This document shows positions 22,372 to 34,294 of a stretch of 64,000 bases of DNA, piece after piece. Position 1 is the first letter of the stretch; every line of letters starts with the position of its first letter. Source of the DNA: Cornus controversa (taxonomy: Eukaryota; Streptophyta; Magnoliopsida; Cornales; Cornaceae); contig CM048848.1 in assembly GCA_026545225.1 (NCBI GenBank), positions 28,436,806 to 28,500,805 of the forward strand, read 5' to 3'. The notes beneath the pieces were generated by a model that did no database searches, was not told where the DNA came from, and saw only the letters and a list, made by a program, of their open reading frames with translations. Made by a program: the position numbers and the translations under genes.

Positions 22372-23708
22372 TTACTCTTCGGACTCAATTCCTTTATCTT
22401 TAAGATAGTTGTCAGACATATTAGGAAATGCAAGAGCCTTTGCACCACTACTTGTTATGCTGAACTCCATATCATGGGCACAAGTAACCAGTTCTTCAAA
22501 TTTAAAAGGCTTGATTCCTTGTAGAATGTAAAAAAGCTCCCAGTGCATGCCTTGCATACACATTTCAACTCCTGAGACTTCAGAAAAACGATCTATGCAA
22601 TCAAGACTTAGAGCTCGCCAGCGGTTGATGTAGTCGACCACAAACTCACCCTTCATTTGTTTAGTGTTAGTGAGTTCTAGCATGCTTACTATTCTGCGAA
22701 TACTGTAGAAGCGGTTGAAAAACTTTGCTCCATCTACTCCTAACAGTTAATACTCCCAACTTTGAGGTCTGCGTACTAATCAAATGCATTCCCTTTGAGG
22801 GAATGAATAAATTGCTTGACTAAGAGGTCCCCTTTGGTGCCTGCGTTATTGCAGGTCTCCACAGAATGAGTGATGTATTGCTTAGGGTTGCCCTTTCTAT
22901 CGAATTATTGAAGCTTGGAAGGTTGATACCCAGCTGACATCCTCATGTTGTCAATTCGTCTTGTGTAAGACTTTGAATACATGAGCGAGCTTTGAGAAAC
23001 TCCACCATACTGTGACCTGATCATATTAGTGATCATGTCTTGAAGTTGTTGAACATATAATGAAACGATAGAGGGAGCAAAACTAGGGTGATTTGCCCTT
23101 TGCTCGGACATGGTTACATGATGAGCCTTGTTTGCTGTGGCCCGTTGTGGTGTGAAATTGGGAGGGTGTGAGAGTTCATGACTTAACTCATTAGATTTCT
23201 GAACATTCAACCTATTCATGAGGGAAGCAATTTGCAAGTCTTTTTCTTCAACGGTTTTAGTGAGCTTTTCAATAGCGTGAGCCATAGTCACAAGTTGCTC
23301 GTCTACCGATGTTGTGTCAGTCATCATAACTTGCATATTGGTTAATTGTGATCGCGTCTGAAAATCTAAGTACCTTCGATAAATCAACTCTCTCCGAGAT
23401 TCAGGAGAGGAAACTGAGTGTGATCCCATACTCGAATTAGAATTCGATATAGAGCGAGATGAGCGTGGTGACATGTCTTTCGGAGAAGAGCCTTCAGAAA
23501 CTGGAAGAATTTCTTCAAGACTTGTGTTATTGAAGTTCATCATCCTCAAGGACTCGAGAGTGATGAATAGCTGATGAGCTTTTGCACTTGCAGGCTTGGT
23601 CGAGTTAACATCCGTCATTCTTTCTTTTTGTGCTAGAGAAGCAGTTGCCTTTGTTTTGCTGTGAGTTGTTAGTCTAGTAAAGGTGATGCTTTTACTTGTT
23701 GGAGTCAT
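22372..23708 (-). mobile_element. gag-derived remnants of the Ty3/Gypsy-type element
   Basis: Two minus-strand blocks (22905-23708 and 22372-22683) read as parts of a plant Ty3/Gypsy gag region. The first has a serine-rich segment and a short coiled-coil-like stretch with EEKDLQIASLMNRL. The second has the capsid-like phrases DYINRWRALSLDC and QGMHWELFYILQGIKP. The region is broken and no complete product is expected. It is not a host gene. Confidence 0.8.
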
Positions 23709-24915
23709 AACATTCTTAGTGTCCTTCTTAACGAGAGAGTTGTTAATTGTTGCAGTGGCAGCGTTCTTGACAATATTTTTTTAACCTTGACCGAGTTGAA
23801 TCTTCTTGGGGGCCATCGATGCAAGCGAGAAAAATCTTTGATGAATTGATTAATGAGATAGAGATGAGAGGCAGAGATGTCCCACTTGGCGTGCCGAAAA
23901 TTTGTACACACAAATTTCGTGTCTGAAAATCTAGGAACAAAAATGAGTAACAAATAATTAATTTTATTAATTTAAAAAAAATGGGTACAATTCTCTATCG
24001 TCAATTTTTTTTACAACAAATAATCTTCCTCTAATGTAATCTCCTTGATATTTGGTGCAAGGGCTTCAAAATCTTGTTCTTGAATCCATAGTGATGAGCT
24101 TTCTTCAAATCTTCATGATTAAGGAAAGGCTTGACGGGATTTTAGATCGAGGGCCGATAGAGTTTGATCTCGAACGATGAATTGAAGGTCTTTGAAGAAG
24201 AACGACACTTATGTGGCGTGATTGATGTTCTTCATCTTCAGATTCTTCGATGCTTGAATGTCTTAGAAGAAGAACGACACTTGTGTGGCGTGGTTGTTGT
24301 TCTTCGTCTTCAGATTTTTCGATGACTGAAGGTCTTACAAGAAGAATGGAACTTGTGTGGCGTGCTTGTTGTTCTTCATCTTTAGATTCTTCGATAGTTG
24401 AAAGTCTTAGAAGAAGAATGACACTTGTGTGGCGTGCTTGTTGTTCTTCGTCTTTAGATTCTTCGATGGTTGAAGGTCTTAAAAGAAGAACGACACTTGT
24501 GTGGAGCGCTTGTTGTTTTTCGTCTTCAAATTCTTCGATGATTTAAGGTCTTTGAAGTAAAATGGCACTTGTGTGGCGTGGTTAATGTTCTTTGTCTTTA
24601 GAACTTTGTTGGTTGAAAGTCTTAGAAGTAGAACGACACTTGTGTGGCGTGCTTGATGTTCTTCATCTTCAAAAATTTGAGTGTTGGTCGAGACAGAAGT
24701 TCGGCAAATATTTTGTGTTCTCTTGATTTCTCTATCTCTGTGTCTCTATGTGTCGTTGAATGTGTAGGGTGACCTTGTATTTATAGGCGAAAGGGTGGGG
24801 GTTTAATTTGATAACTTTCCATTGATTGTATCAACTTACATGAATAAAGAGATTTTGCCTCCTTTTATATGAAAATAAATTCAAATTTAAATTTGAATTA
24901 TCATACATTTTTTTA

Positions 24916-27000
24916 ATTTATCCCATCCAAAGGTATCCCAGTCTAGACGATGGTGTGGTTGGTGGTTTAATTTAAAAAATGTAACGTTAATTTCGCATAT
25001 TTATGCAGCCTTCTTGGAATGGAATACATTTGACTTTGACTTGTTATGCCCTAAAGCATACTTGCCTTGAACCCGACGATCTCAAATAACTCCAAGGTCT
25101 GCTGCTATGAAATCTAGCAAAATTCTCCCTTTGATGTCATGAAACAGTGTGTCTGATGATAGAAACTCGCCAACAAAAGCCATTCAGGTACGTTCCAACA
25201 TATCTAAATACCTCTGTGTATTTATGTGTTTTTTTTTTGCTGAGAAAATTGATAGTCAACCTCATAGATTACAACTTGCAGAGAAAAAAAGAGGGAAAAA
25301 GAAATCAGTAGTCGGGGATTAATATTATTAGTAGAAGATTTTGTTAAAGTTATGAGAACTTTAGTCCACATAAGTAGTGAATTGATATTACAATTGTTGT
25401 TATGGCTTCATGATTTGCCTAGCATCCGCATAAGTAATAGTGAAATTGGGTTTGAGATTTAACTTGAAATAGAAGAAGAAGTCGAAAAACTGAAGGTGGA
25501 AAAATTAGTATCGAAAGTCATACCAAAATGAAGCCATTCATTTTTCTTTACTTTTTTTTTTTTTTTTTTTCAGATTTTTCATAAGATGTATCAAAATTCG
25601 GCCAAATTTTGTTAAAGTGACAAAATACGGATTATTTGAATTAGGACAGAAATCTGATATATGAATTTACTTTAAATTTTGTAGTTGATTGTTTTAGAGT
25701 ATGTAGTTGATTGTTTTAGAAAAGAAAAAAAAAAATTTTAAATGACACCTGTCTATTTACTGATTGATATTTTTCTTCTAACAGTATATATCTGTATTAT
25801 CAAAGTTGAATGACCAAATTTTGTTAAAGTAACGAAAATTTGGAATACCCAAATTATGCCAAAATTGTGAAATACCCTCCCCAAAAAAAAAAATTGTGAA
25901 GGTTAGTGTTGAAAGACAAAGCGAATGAGAGAGAGTGGGTGGTTGCGGGAATTGAAAATAATTTAACGGTGCAAAGTTTCTGTAAAAAAGATCAAGACTT
26001 TCTATCACGGGCGTAGTGCATGATAAAAATAAAACATGCCATCACGGGCTTAGCCCGTGGTGGAAACTAATCTTCTACGACGGGCCCAAGTCAACTGCAG
26101 TAGAATTTTTTTTTTTGTGTCAGGCTACTTAGGCCCGCGGTAAAAAGTCACTTTCTATCACAGACTCATCGTAAAAAAATTACTTTATACCACAAATTAC
26201 ACGGTCCGTCGTAAAAAAAACCTCGCGATGAAAGCTAAAATTTTTGTAGTGATCCGATCCTACTTTCAGTCCACCGAATTTAAAAAGGGAATCGGATCTT
26301 TTTCGTTTTTACTCTCCAAGCATCCGGGACCAAAGGTATGCTCACCACCTTTAGTAAATAGTGGAGCCAACGTCATTAGATTGTAGGTAAAGCCTGGGGC
26401 CCACTGCAATTAATAATAATATATGAAACTTGTGAGAACCTTCACATTTAATCAAATACATGTATGCAGAGTTTATTCATCCACCGCCATTTGTGACTTA
26501 TTCAGAACCAGATATCTACTACTGTACTTCATCGAGTAAAGTAGCCAATTCCTAAGATGTATTGAAATTCGGTCAATTTTTGTTATTGAAAGTAACAAAA
26601 GAATAGGATTACCTGAATTAGGATACAAATCTCATATTTGAATTGCACCGTAAATTTTGTATCTTACTCAGAGGAGGTACTCCTGTTTCAGAGTATGTCA
26701 TCAATTTTTTAGAAAGAGAAAAAAGAACTACACCTTTCTGTTTATTTTTTGATATTTTCATCTAACAATATAATCTATATCAATCGCCGCCACTGTCTAA
26801 TCATTATTTTAAGATTATCATAAAAAAAAATGTATTTTAAATAATCGAACAAGTCATGATTACCAACTGTGCAATGCTAACCTACCATTTTTTCTACTCT
26901 CTGCAGTTGCAAGGTCTGCTTGATCATCCAGAGTTGAATTACCAGTTTCTGCGGCAAAAATTTTGAAAGAAGTAAGCTAGCTATAGAGGGAGTTAAAAAG
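24916..27000 (+). promoter_or_regulatory. 5' region of CNL2: duplicated promoter/leader with a probable leader intron
   Basis: The first roughly 280 bp (from 'ccatccaaaggtatccca') are almost identical to 50394-50690 upstream of CNL3. A strong donor (CATTCAG/GTACGTTCC) lies at 25187/25188 and a strong acceptor (TTCTACTCTCTGCAG) at 26906. Both are conserved before CNL3, so I infer a leader intron 25188-26906 followed by a short exon that carries the ATG at 27001. Within the intron a segment at about 25585-25700 is repeated in diverged form at about 26555-26700, and a CACTA-like fragment lies at 25990-26251. Confidence 0.65.
25990..26251. mobile_element. CACTA-type terminal fragment (MITE-like)
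   Basis: The right end reads, on the complement, CACTACAAAAATTTTAGC, the typical CACTA terminus. It is followed inward by several short inverted motifs of the ttctatcacgggc / gcccgtgatag kind. No matching left terminus was found, so it is probably truncated. It lies in the inferred leader intron of CNL2 and is absent from the shorter CNL3 intron. Confidence 0.6.
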
Positions 27001-29379
27001 ATGACTGACACTGCTGTCGATTTTTTCTTGGAGAACTTGGTGCAGCTGATAAACTGCAACAATCCATTGATTCTTGATATTTATGAATACGAACTCATTG
27101 AGAAGGAGCAAGTCAGATGGTTTTATGAGGAGATGCAATTCCTTCGACAGTTTCTCAAGGATTCAGAGGAGATACGAAATGAGCAAGAGGAGGTGAAACA
27201 TCTTGTGGCAAGAATTAGAGATGTCACTCACCAGGTTGAAGATATTTTTGACTTTTTCCTATTCCTTGCAGCTAATCCTAAATTAATACAGCGTCGTACC
27301 CAGTACACAAGGCTTCCGCTTGCGCTGGATCAGAAAGGCCGCATACGAATGTCTGTTTTTAAGAGTGAAAATTTACTATTAAAAGTTGGATTAATGCTAA
27401 ATTTTCCCTTACCATGGAAGCAAATTCTGGCTACTTCTGAGGAAAAGCTGAAGAATACCATAACAGAGATTAATTCTATCAAAACAGAGCTAATGAAGAT
27501 TTATGAAAGGAAGATGTATGGCATCGGGGAGCCACAAATCGGAAAGCCTTCCCATCAAAGTTTTTCAATAGCCACCAGCCCCATCATAGAGGAAGAAACC
27601 GTTGTGGGTTTCGATGATGACACAAGGACCATACTAGAGTTGCTTCTCAGAGAATGTGAAAAGCAACTAAAAGTCATTCCAATCATTGGAATGCCAGGAC
27701 TTGGTAAGACAACTCTAACCAGAAAAGTATACAATGATCCTGTCTCTCAATGTCACTTTCACAGGCGAGCATGGACCTATGTGTCTCAAGTGTACCACAA
27801 GAGAGACTTGCTGCTTAGCATTTTCAGTTCTGCACAAATTCAACTTTCAAGTAAAATTGACCAACTAAATGAAGATGAGCTAGGTCATGAGCTTTACAAA
27901 CGCCTAAAGGGTATTAGATATCTCATTGTTATGGATGATTTATGGAATATCAAAGCTTGGGATGACTTGAAAAGATATTTTCCAGACGACAATAATGGAA
28001 GTAGAGTTATGTTCACCAGTCGCAATGTAAGTGTGGCGGTGGCTTTGCATGCTGAACCTTACAATTTGAATTTTCTAAATGAAGAAGAAAGTTGGGATCT
28101 ATTGCGAATTAAGGCATTTCGGAAAGAAAGTTGTCCCACAGATTTGATTGAAATTGGAAAGAAAATCTCAAAAAAGTGCCAAGGTTTACCACTTGCGATT
28201 GTTGTGCTATCAGGACTTCTTGCAAAGAAAGACAAGACACAAGATTGGTGGAGGTATGTTGCTGAAAATGTAAGTTCATACATTTTAAGTGACCACGAGC
28301 ATTACGTGGACACATTAGCACTAAGTTACAATAACTTGCCTCATCACTTGAAACCATGCTTTCTCTATTTCGGAGCATTCCCTGAAGACTATGAAATTCA
28401 TGCAAAGCAATTGATAAGGTTTTGGGTTGCCGAGGGATTTATACGACAAAATGAGCAGCAGAAAAGCTTGGAGGAAGTGGCAGAGGATTACTTGATGGAT
28501 TTAATTGAGAGAAGTCTTGTAGTTGTTTGTAGAAAAAGGTCTAGTGGTGGGGTCAAAGCGTGTCGTGTTCATGATCTTTTGCGTGATTTATGCTTGATAA
28601 AAGCTCATGAAGAGAATTTTCTTCAACAAATTCCTTGGTACAGACAGGCATCTTCTTCTTCAAATCCCGTTGCAAATAAGCAACGTCGCATGTGCATTCA
28701 TGATAACCTTGTTGATTATACTTCTTTGAAACATGACTTACACATCCGATCTTTCTTGTCCTTTGGCCGTTCATTATATAACTTACCTGCAATGGATGTG
28801 TCATTCATTAATCAAGCCTTCAATCTTCTTCGGGTGTTGAATTTATTATCCATTACAATTCTGTCCTTTCCGGATCACATTGGAGATCTAGTTCACTTGA
28901 GGTATTTGGCACTTTATGTGGAGCCTGTGGTTTTCCAGCCATTTCCAGATTTTCACCCCAGCAATGTCTTAGAAACTCTTATTGTAGATGGACCAAAAGG
29001 TTCATTACATTTACATGATATCTGGAAGATGGCGAAGTTGAGGCATGTGTATACTAGGTGGCTTGTTGAGATTAGTGGTGTAATTAGTGTTCGTCATCCT
29101 TTGGTATTGCATAACTTACAAACCATAGGTGAGCTAAATCTTTCTGATGGTGACATCCGGATCTTGGAATGCTTTCCCAATCTGAAGAAACTAAAGTGTC
29201 AGTGTACTCGTAGTCCTAGATTGAACTTTCTAATTCACCTTAATACACTGAATTTAGTTTACGACGGAAACAGAAGGCATCTGAGTCCTGATATGTTCCC
29301 CCCAAATCTCAAAAGCCTTACTTTGTCGTACTGTAAGTCTACCTTGGAAGGAAATGTCGACGCTTGGAAGCTTACCTAA
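27001..29379 (+). CDS. CC-NB-LRR disease resistance protein (CNL2), frameshifted near 3' end
   Basis: A frame of 792 residues. Residues 1-90 form an Rx-type coiled coil (MTDTAVDFFLENL; EDIFD at 80-84). The linker is short (about 90-200). The NB-ARC has P-loop GMPGLGKTT (230-238), kinase 2 YLIVMDDLW (307-315), GSRVMFTSR (333-341), GLPL (395-398), CFLYFGAFPED (453-463) and VHD (523-525). Irregular LRRs follow. Compared with CNL1 and CNL3, one extra base near 29335-29340 shifts the frame, so the protein ends at DAWKLT; the expected last ~115 residues follow in another frame (29340-29719). The receptor may still be made without its last LRRs, or it may be a young pseudogene. Leader and promoter are shared with CNL3. 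Start chosen by alignment with the paralogues. Confidence 0.9.
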   Translation: MTDTAVDFFLENLVQLINCNNPLILDIYEYELIEKEQVRWFYEEMQFLRQFLKDSEEIRNEQEEVKHLVARIRDVTHQVEDIFDFFLFLAANPKLIQRRTQYTRLPLALDQKGRIRMSVFKSENLLLKVGLMLNFPLPWKQILATSEEKLKNTITEINSIKTELMKIYERKMYGIGEPQIGKPSHQSFSIATSPIIEEETVVGFDDDTRTILELLLRECEKQLKVIPIIGMPGLGKTTLTRKVYNDPVSQCHFHRRAWTYVSQVYHKRDLLLSIFSSAQIQLSSKIDQLNEDELGHELYKRLKGIRYLIVMDDLWNIKAWDDLKRYFPDDNNGSRVMFTSRNVSVAVALHAEPYNLNFLNEEESWDLLRIKAFRKESCPTDLIEIGKKISKKCQGLPLAIVVLSGLLAKKDKTQDWWRYVAENVSSYILSDHEHYVDTLALSYNNLPHHLKPCFLYFGAFPEDYEIHAKQLIRFWVAEGFIRQNEQQKSLEEVAEDYLMDLIERSLVVVCRKRSSGGVKACRVHDLLRDLCLIKAHEENFLQQIPWYRQASSSSNPVANKQRRMCIHDNLVDYTSLKHDLHIRSFLSFGRSLYNLPAMDVSFINQAFNLLRVLNLLSITILSFPDHIGDLVHLRYLALYVEPVVFQPFPDFHPSNVLETLIVDGPKGSLHLHDIWKMAKLRHVYTRWLVEISGVISVRHPLVLHNLQTIGELNLSDGDIRILECFPNLKKLKCQCTRSPRLNFLIHLNTLNLVYDGNRRHLSPDMFPPNLKSLTLSYCKSTLEGNVDAWKLT

Positions 29380-29719
29380 CCTTGAGGTTCTTAAATTATC
29401 ATATAAAGCATTCGAGGGATCAAGATGGGAAACCAATGAAGTAAAGTTTCACAAACTCAGATTCTTGAAATTTCAAGGCCTAGATATTCAGCAATGGGAA
29501 ACGTCCAGTCATCACTTTGGCAACCTTCAGACACTGGTTTTTGATGACTGTCAACGGCTTGAGGAGATTCCATCTTGTTTGGGGAACATATATACTCTAG
29601 AGATGATCCAGGTGCGGTGGTGCAGTTGTGCTGCTGAAAACTCTGCCAGGCAAATTCAAGAAGAACAACAGACCATGGATAATGATGGGCTTAAAATCCT
29701 TATCTACTCTTTGGGTTGA
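29340..29719 (+). pseudogene. Displaced 3' end of CNL2 (last LRRs)
   Basis: Reads LPWKEMSTLGSLPNLEVLKL and continues to QEEQQTMDNDGLKILIYSLG, collinear with the end of CNL3 but in a different frame from the main CNL2 frame. It is separated from it only by the one-base shift. The frame itself is free of stops to 29719, so the break is recent. Confidence 0.85.
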
Positions 29720-29759
29720 GACTCAGATGATCTTCAGAGATACGGATGAAGGGAAGCCC

Positions 29760-29965
29760 TTGGTGGTAATTGTTTGCTTCCATATGTCGAATCTATAATG
29801 CTTTTGAAAAATGGATTTTTATTATGTCATTTGGTGGTATTTGTTTGCTTACATATGTAGAACCTGTAATGCTTTTGCAAAATGGATTTTTAGTATGTCC
29901 CTTTGTTGTATTTGTTTGCTTCCATATGTAGAACCTATAATGCTTTTGGAAATGGATTTTAAGTA
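29760..29965. repeat. Three ~71-bp tandem repeats 3' of CNL2
   Basis: Units starting ttggtggtaattg / ttggtggtatttg / tttgttgtatttg at about 29760, 29831 and 29902, each containing 'cttccatatgt' and 'aatgcttttg'. They probably lie in the 3' untranslated region of CNL2. Confidence 0.85.
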
Positions 29966-31542
29966 TTTATTCGATCGCCGATAATAATTAACATGCTCTG
30001 ACAGTGTTGCATTGCCTTAAGTGGTGGCAACTCCTATTTGTCATCTGTGTTTTGGGATTGTTCCTAATTTTGAGTGTTTGTCTTCACCTGATTGTCCCTA
30101 CTCCTTGTTTAACAACTGCTTTGTTCTGATGTGGTTTTTTTTGGTTAGAGCTAGTGCTTTTGCTTTCTCTTCTGGTTCACAGGCCTAGTTGTTTTTGGTT
30201 GCCTTTGGGCATGTCTTCTAAATCTTTAGGTTCTGCCCTTGTACAGTAAGGTACTCAATGTCCCCACCATGGTGGACACCATGACAAGTCATATGAAAAG
30301 GTTTACTCCTTATATATAAGAAAAGGTTTGTCAATTATAATAATAATAATAACAATAATAGTAATAGAAGACCATTTCCAATATCGTGGTTCTTAGGTGT
30401 TATGGCCATGTGGTCAAATACCTTATTCACAGAGGAGAATTAATAACAATTCCCTCTTTCTCTATTTGTTTCTTACTTTTTATTATTATTATTATTTATT
30501 GTCTTTAGCTGTGGATTCAAATCCCTGTTCACGTTTGTATTTGGTTGTCTTTGTTATTTATGTTTAATTAACGCTTATCATTGTATTTTAAATTGATCTT
30601 CTTTAGTGATATGTTGTTATCAGTGACACAAGAAAACTACAAAGTTCAACGTGTTTATAGCGTGAATGATGCCTTGTCAAAGCTGCATTTTTAGGTTGCT
30701 CAAATCTGAACTGGTATGTAAATCATATTTAGGCAGGTGATCATCTGAAAAACAAAATCTGTATCATTTCATGATTAGATTCGTATATAATTTGTTTGCA
30801 ACTTCTTTTAATGTGATGTATTGCCCCTCTTAAACGAAATCATATGCCCTACATCCATATAATAAGAATTCTTTTCGGAGTCTTGTTTCTGTTGTTCAAC
30901 ACTGCTTGAAATCAGAGAATTTTAGGATTTCAAACATTGACCTCTTTGCAAGGCTTAACAAATGAGTAAAATACTAAAATATAGTGCAAGTTCAAAGCAT
31001 TGTACTTGGTACAACATAGGAGTTAAGCATAACTGATGCAGCATCGATTCTTATTTCTAAATATACAACCAGTTTCTCTCATAAAATTCAGAGTTTATAA
31101 AAGAAGAGTAAATATCCACATGTGTCAGGAATGTAAATTTGTGTGGCCATATTTGGTATCCTAAACCATTATATTGAGTTGTAATTTTTGTTTAAGTTAT
31201 TGAGTAGTAAGATTCTAGTGTCAAGTGTGGATTGAGCTTCAAAGATGTCATGCCTGAAGATGCATCTATATGAACACACATTAGCCCATCTATATGGAGT
31301 GTCATATTTGAAGTTTGTTTTAAGGAATGTGGGATTAGGAACTTTTGGCTCCAAAGCAATATAGGAATTGTTTTTTTTTTCTTCAAAAGCTTAGCATTTG
31401 GGGGGAAAAAAAAATCCAAAGCAATATGGAATGGCATAAAGCTAATTGGCTGTTTCATTTGTTTAATAAATAAATAAAATTTTTCCTTGGTAGTCATGAT
31501 GATCACAACCAATGAGCTTGTAGAAAATAGTTCACAATTTCA
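29966..31542. other. Intergenic stretch between CNL2 and unit B
   Basis: No gene recognised. It contains short TAA/TTA-type repeats (about 30338-30362 and 30479-30500) and a T run near 31370. AT-rich and unique within this window as far as I can see. Confidence 0.5.
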
Positions 31543-32427
31543 TGCTTCACAGCAGTAGGGTAACAGGCAATATTTTCCTTCTATTATTCCTACTCTGGAT
31601 TACTCTATGACAGAAATCACAATTTTGATCACTAAATGAATGTGTTGCATGCTTCAAAAAAATATATAGCTTGAGATATACATGATGTTGAATGGACATT
31701 GCTTCCTCCATTTAAAGAGCACTGGCACCATTCAGTGCACTGAAAAGATTCCGATTTCAAATATAACAAGTCAGGTTCACGATACGAGTCATACGAGGCT
31801 TTTATAATCAAATTTAAGAGTACATTTATTAAAATATATATAAGTATAAAGGGTTAAGTACAAAAAACACCTATGTAGTATAGATATAGTGCACATAACA
31901 CCCACGTTCAAAAAATACCCTCCTAGAGCATCGAAAACTTCTATCATGATTCACCATTTTCGTACAATAAAAATGCTAGAGCCAAGGTATCAACAACCAG
32001 AATAGCGCTCGGCCAGGAAATTCTATAATTTTTGGTTTTTTTTTTAAATGATTTAGGAAGATTAGTTTTATAGAGATGTTGTTATTGATTGGAAGAAAGA
32101 GACCAAAATGAATTATAATTCAATTTTGATGGAGAAGAGCGGCAAGTTTGGGTCCGGAAGGATAAACCATTAATAGTGGTACAATTTTTTCCAACAAAGA
32201 TCTCTGGAAGAAGTGGGGAAGAGATCGAGTAAATGCTATATGTTATTTGCTGGAGAAGTGAAGATTAACCAATGCACCTCCTTGCTACAAGCTAAAGCCA
32301 TAAAAGCGGTTCCCCCGCTTGACCAAGACATAGGTAGAGATGAAAGAGAGAGGAGGTAAGAAAGTGAGAGAAATGCTTAAGTTTGGTTGAGCTTTTTTTT
32401 TTACTTTTTTTTTTCCCCTTAATCATG

Positions 32428-32580
32428 AGTGTTCGGGCCAGCTTGCATGCACCTCGATTAATCTAATGAAACTCTGAAGTTAACGATCGGGTAAGCCTCT
32501 AGTAGCCTTAAGGAGACTCAAATCGGTGACCATTGGGGAGTAAACGCAAGGCCTGACCAATCGAGCTATCCCGTAGGGTT
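32428..32580 (-). mobile_element. Au-like SINE, copy in unit B
   Basis: Same element and position as 15618-15770, with A-rich tail on the minus strand (T/C run at 32392-32420 on the plus strand). Box A and B regions are slightly diverged. Confidence 0.75.
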
Positions 32581-32707
32581 ACAGGGATTGTTTAGGTTTA
32601 TTTTGTCATTTAATTATTAAGAAATAAGATTGGAGTTCCTAAAGACATTTTTGGAGCGTGAATAGTAGTTCTCTTGATAAAAAGGTTGATGATGACTATA
32701 AAATATA

Positions 32708-33422
32708 GGAAAATACTTGTCTACTCACCGGTGAGTAGGTAAGCTCTCCTGACTGCTGACGTGTTTCAATAAAAAATGAGCACATCAGCTTTAATTACAA
32801 AATTTAAAATGTAATAAATAAGGATAAATGGGATTGACCTAGCTTCATTTGAGTAATTGACGTTCTATATTCACCATTTTCTCTCTTTCACCCCTTCTCA
32901 CATTCATGCCTCTCTCCAATATTCTTCTTCCTCTCACCCTCCATGGAACATCATCACTCAAAAGGTAACTATATATAATAGTATATTAATACACTGTATA
33001 CACATAAACACATGTATATATACTATATATAAGTTCTATTTAAGCTAGCCGGATTCCTCCTACAAATTTTTTTTTTAAAGAGGTGCAGTGTATGTAATTA
33101 GGATATTTCATGAATCTGTATTTGGGAATAGTTAATAGTTTTTGGACTCTTAATATACTATCATATATAGTTGCCTTTTGAGTGATGATGTTCCATAGAA
33201 GGTGAGAGGAAGAAGAATAGTGGACAGAAGGCGTGAATATGAGAAGGGCTGAAAAAGAGATAAGGGTGAATATAAAACATTAATTACTCGAATAAAGCCG
33301 GATCAATCTTATTTATTATATATTAAATTTTATAATTAAATCTGATGTGTTCATTTTTTATTGGAATACATCAATGGTAAGGAGGGATTACCTACTCAGT
33401 GGTGAGTAGGTAAGTATTGTCC
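32708..33422. mobile_element. Foldback MITE with long inverted arms, copy in unit B (intact)
   Basis: The best-preserved copy, 715 bp. Arms at about 32708-32982 and 33156-33422 are inverted copies (for example 'ctactcaccggtgagtaggt' against 'actcagtggtgagtaggtaa'). Identical 9-mers taaaatata flank it at 32699-32707 and 33423-33431. There is no coding sequence. The 9-bp duplication points to a MULE-related transposase acting in trans. Confidence 0.85.
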
Positions 33423-34294
33423 TAAAATATATAGGGTGAATATCTCAGACCTTCCCCGAGGTTTGTTTAAATATCTCTAGGCTGAAACTTTTTGAAAAAG
33501 TGTGGTCAATCTCTCCTAAAGTTAGTCCAATTTTTTCTGACCACCCCTGACGTTAGTTGATTCTTAAGCCCGTCAATGGTATATTTTCAAAATGCCAAAC
33601 CTACCCTTAATTGAATAAAAAGAGTTAAATGACCCTATTAGTACACTATTACCATGCTAATTAAATTCAAATGGACAATAGTACCTGTAGATGCAAAAAT
33701 CTCCAATCGTTTGGAAATTAATATTCCCATTCACCGGATGAAACACAAGTAAGAACAATGAATAAATAATGGACAAAACTAATTTACATGGTTGAGCTCA
33801 TCTTGCCTACATTCATAAATGGGAAGAGAATTTTATATATCTCAAGAATTTTACAATGACTCTCACTCTCAAATTTAAGAATCAACTACCGGAAAGATTT
33901 CATTTCTTTCTCCCGGGAATTCGCCGTCTTTTCCCATTCCTTTGGTCTCTCCCCTTTATACTTTTGATTTACAGTGATCTCTCCTCAATTTTCTCAAAGA
34001 ATGATGGAAATCATATAATTTCCTTAAATCACTCGGTGATCAATGGAAATTGAACACCAATTTGAACTTGACTGAGGATCTGAATGAGGGGATTATGTTG
34101 CCCTTTTGATGAGTCAACATATATGTGTTATGCCATGTGGACCCTTTGGTTGATGTGTTGAGTTTGTTGATTTAACCACCACATGTCCTATTCTTACTGT
34201 TTAGGGTCATTTTTTGGTCCCACCGTACCCTAGCATCAATTTCTCTATTTTAAGTCTAGGTTTTGAGTTATGTTATCAATATATATAGATATAT

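Larger units (their letters stand above)
19307..24915 (-). mobile_element. Ty3/Gypsy-type LTR element, broken, no pol seen
   Basis: Left LTR 19307-20279 (TGTGCACACAAATTTCGTG ... GTGTCTACA) and right LTR 23903-24915 are direct repeats; the right one is shortened at its distal end. Each LTR carries an internal array of about 70-bp repeats ('cttgtgtggcgtgcttg'). The element runs leftward: next to the right LTR the minus strand has a primer-site-like TTTTCGGCACGCC, and next to the left LTR a purine tract AAGTGGGGGCAATT. The interior of about 3.6 kb contains gag-related remnants (22372-23708) and tandem repeats, but no protease, RT, RNase H or integrase was recognised. It is a deletion derivative with several breaks, inserted into the end of unit A. 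Age: the LTRs have clearly diverged, so it is not recent. Confidence 0.85.

Noticed and set aside
22372-23708. Host DNA-binding or structural gene
   Set aside because: The phrases are those of plant Ty3/Gypsy gag proteins and the frames sit between two LTRs.
29330-29345. GTAAGT as a donor for an intron that would restore the CNL2 frame
   Set aside because: Homology to the paralogues resumes within a base or two after the site, so no intron length is left; a one-base shift explains it.
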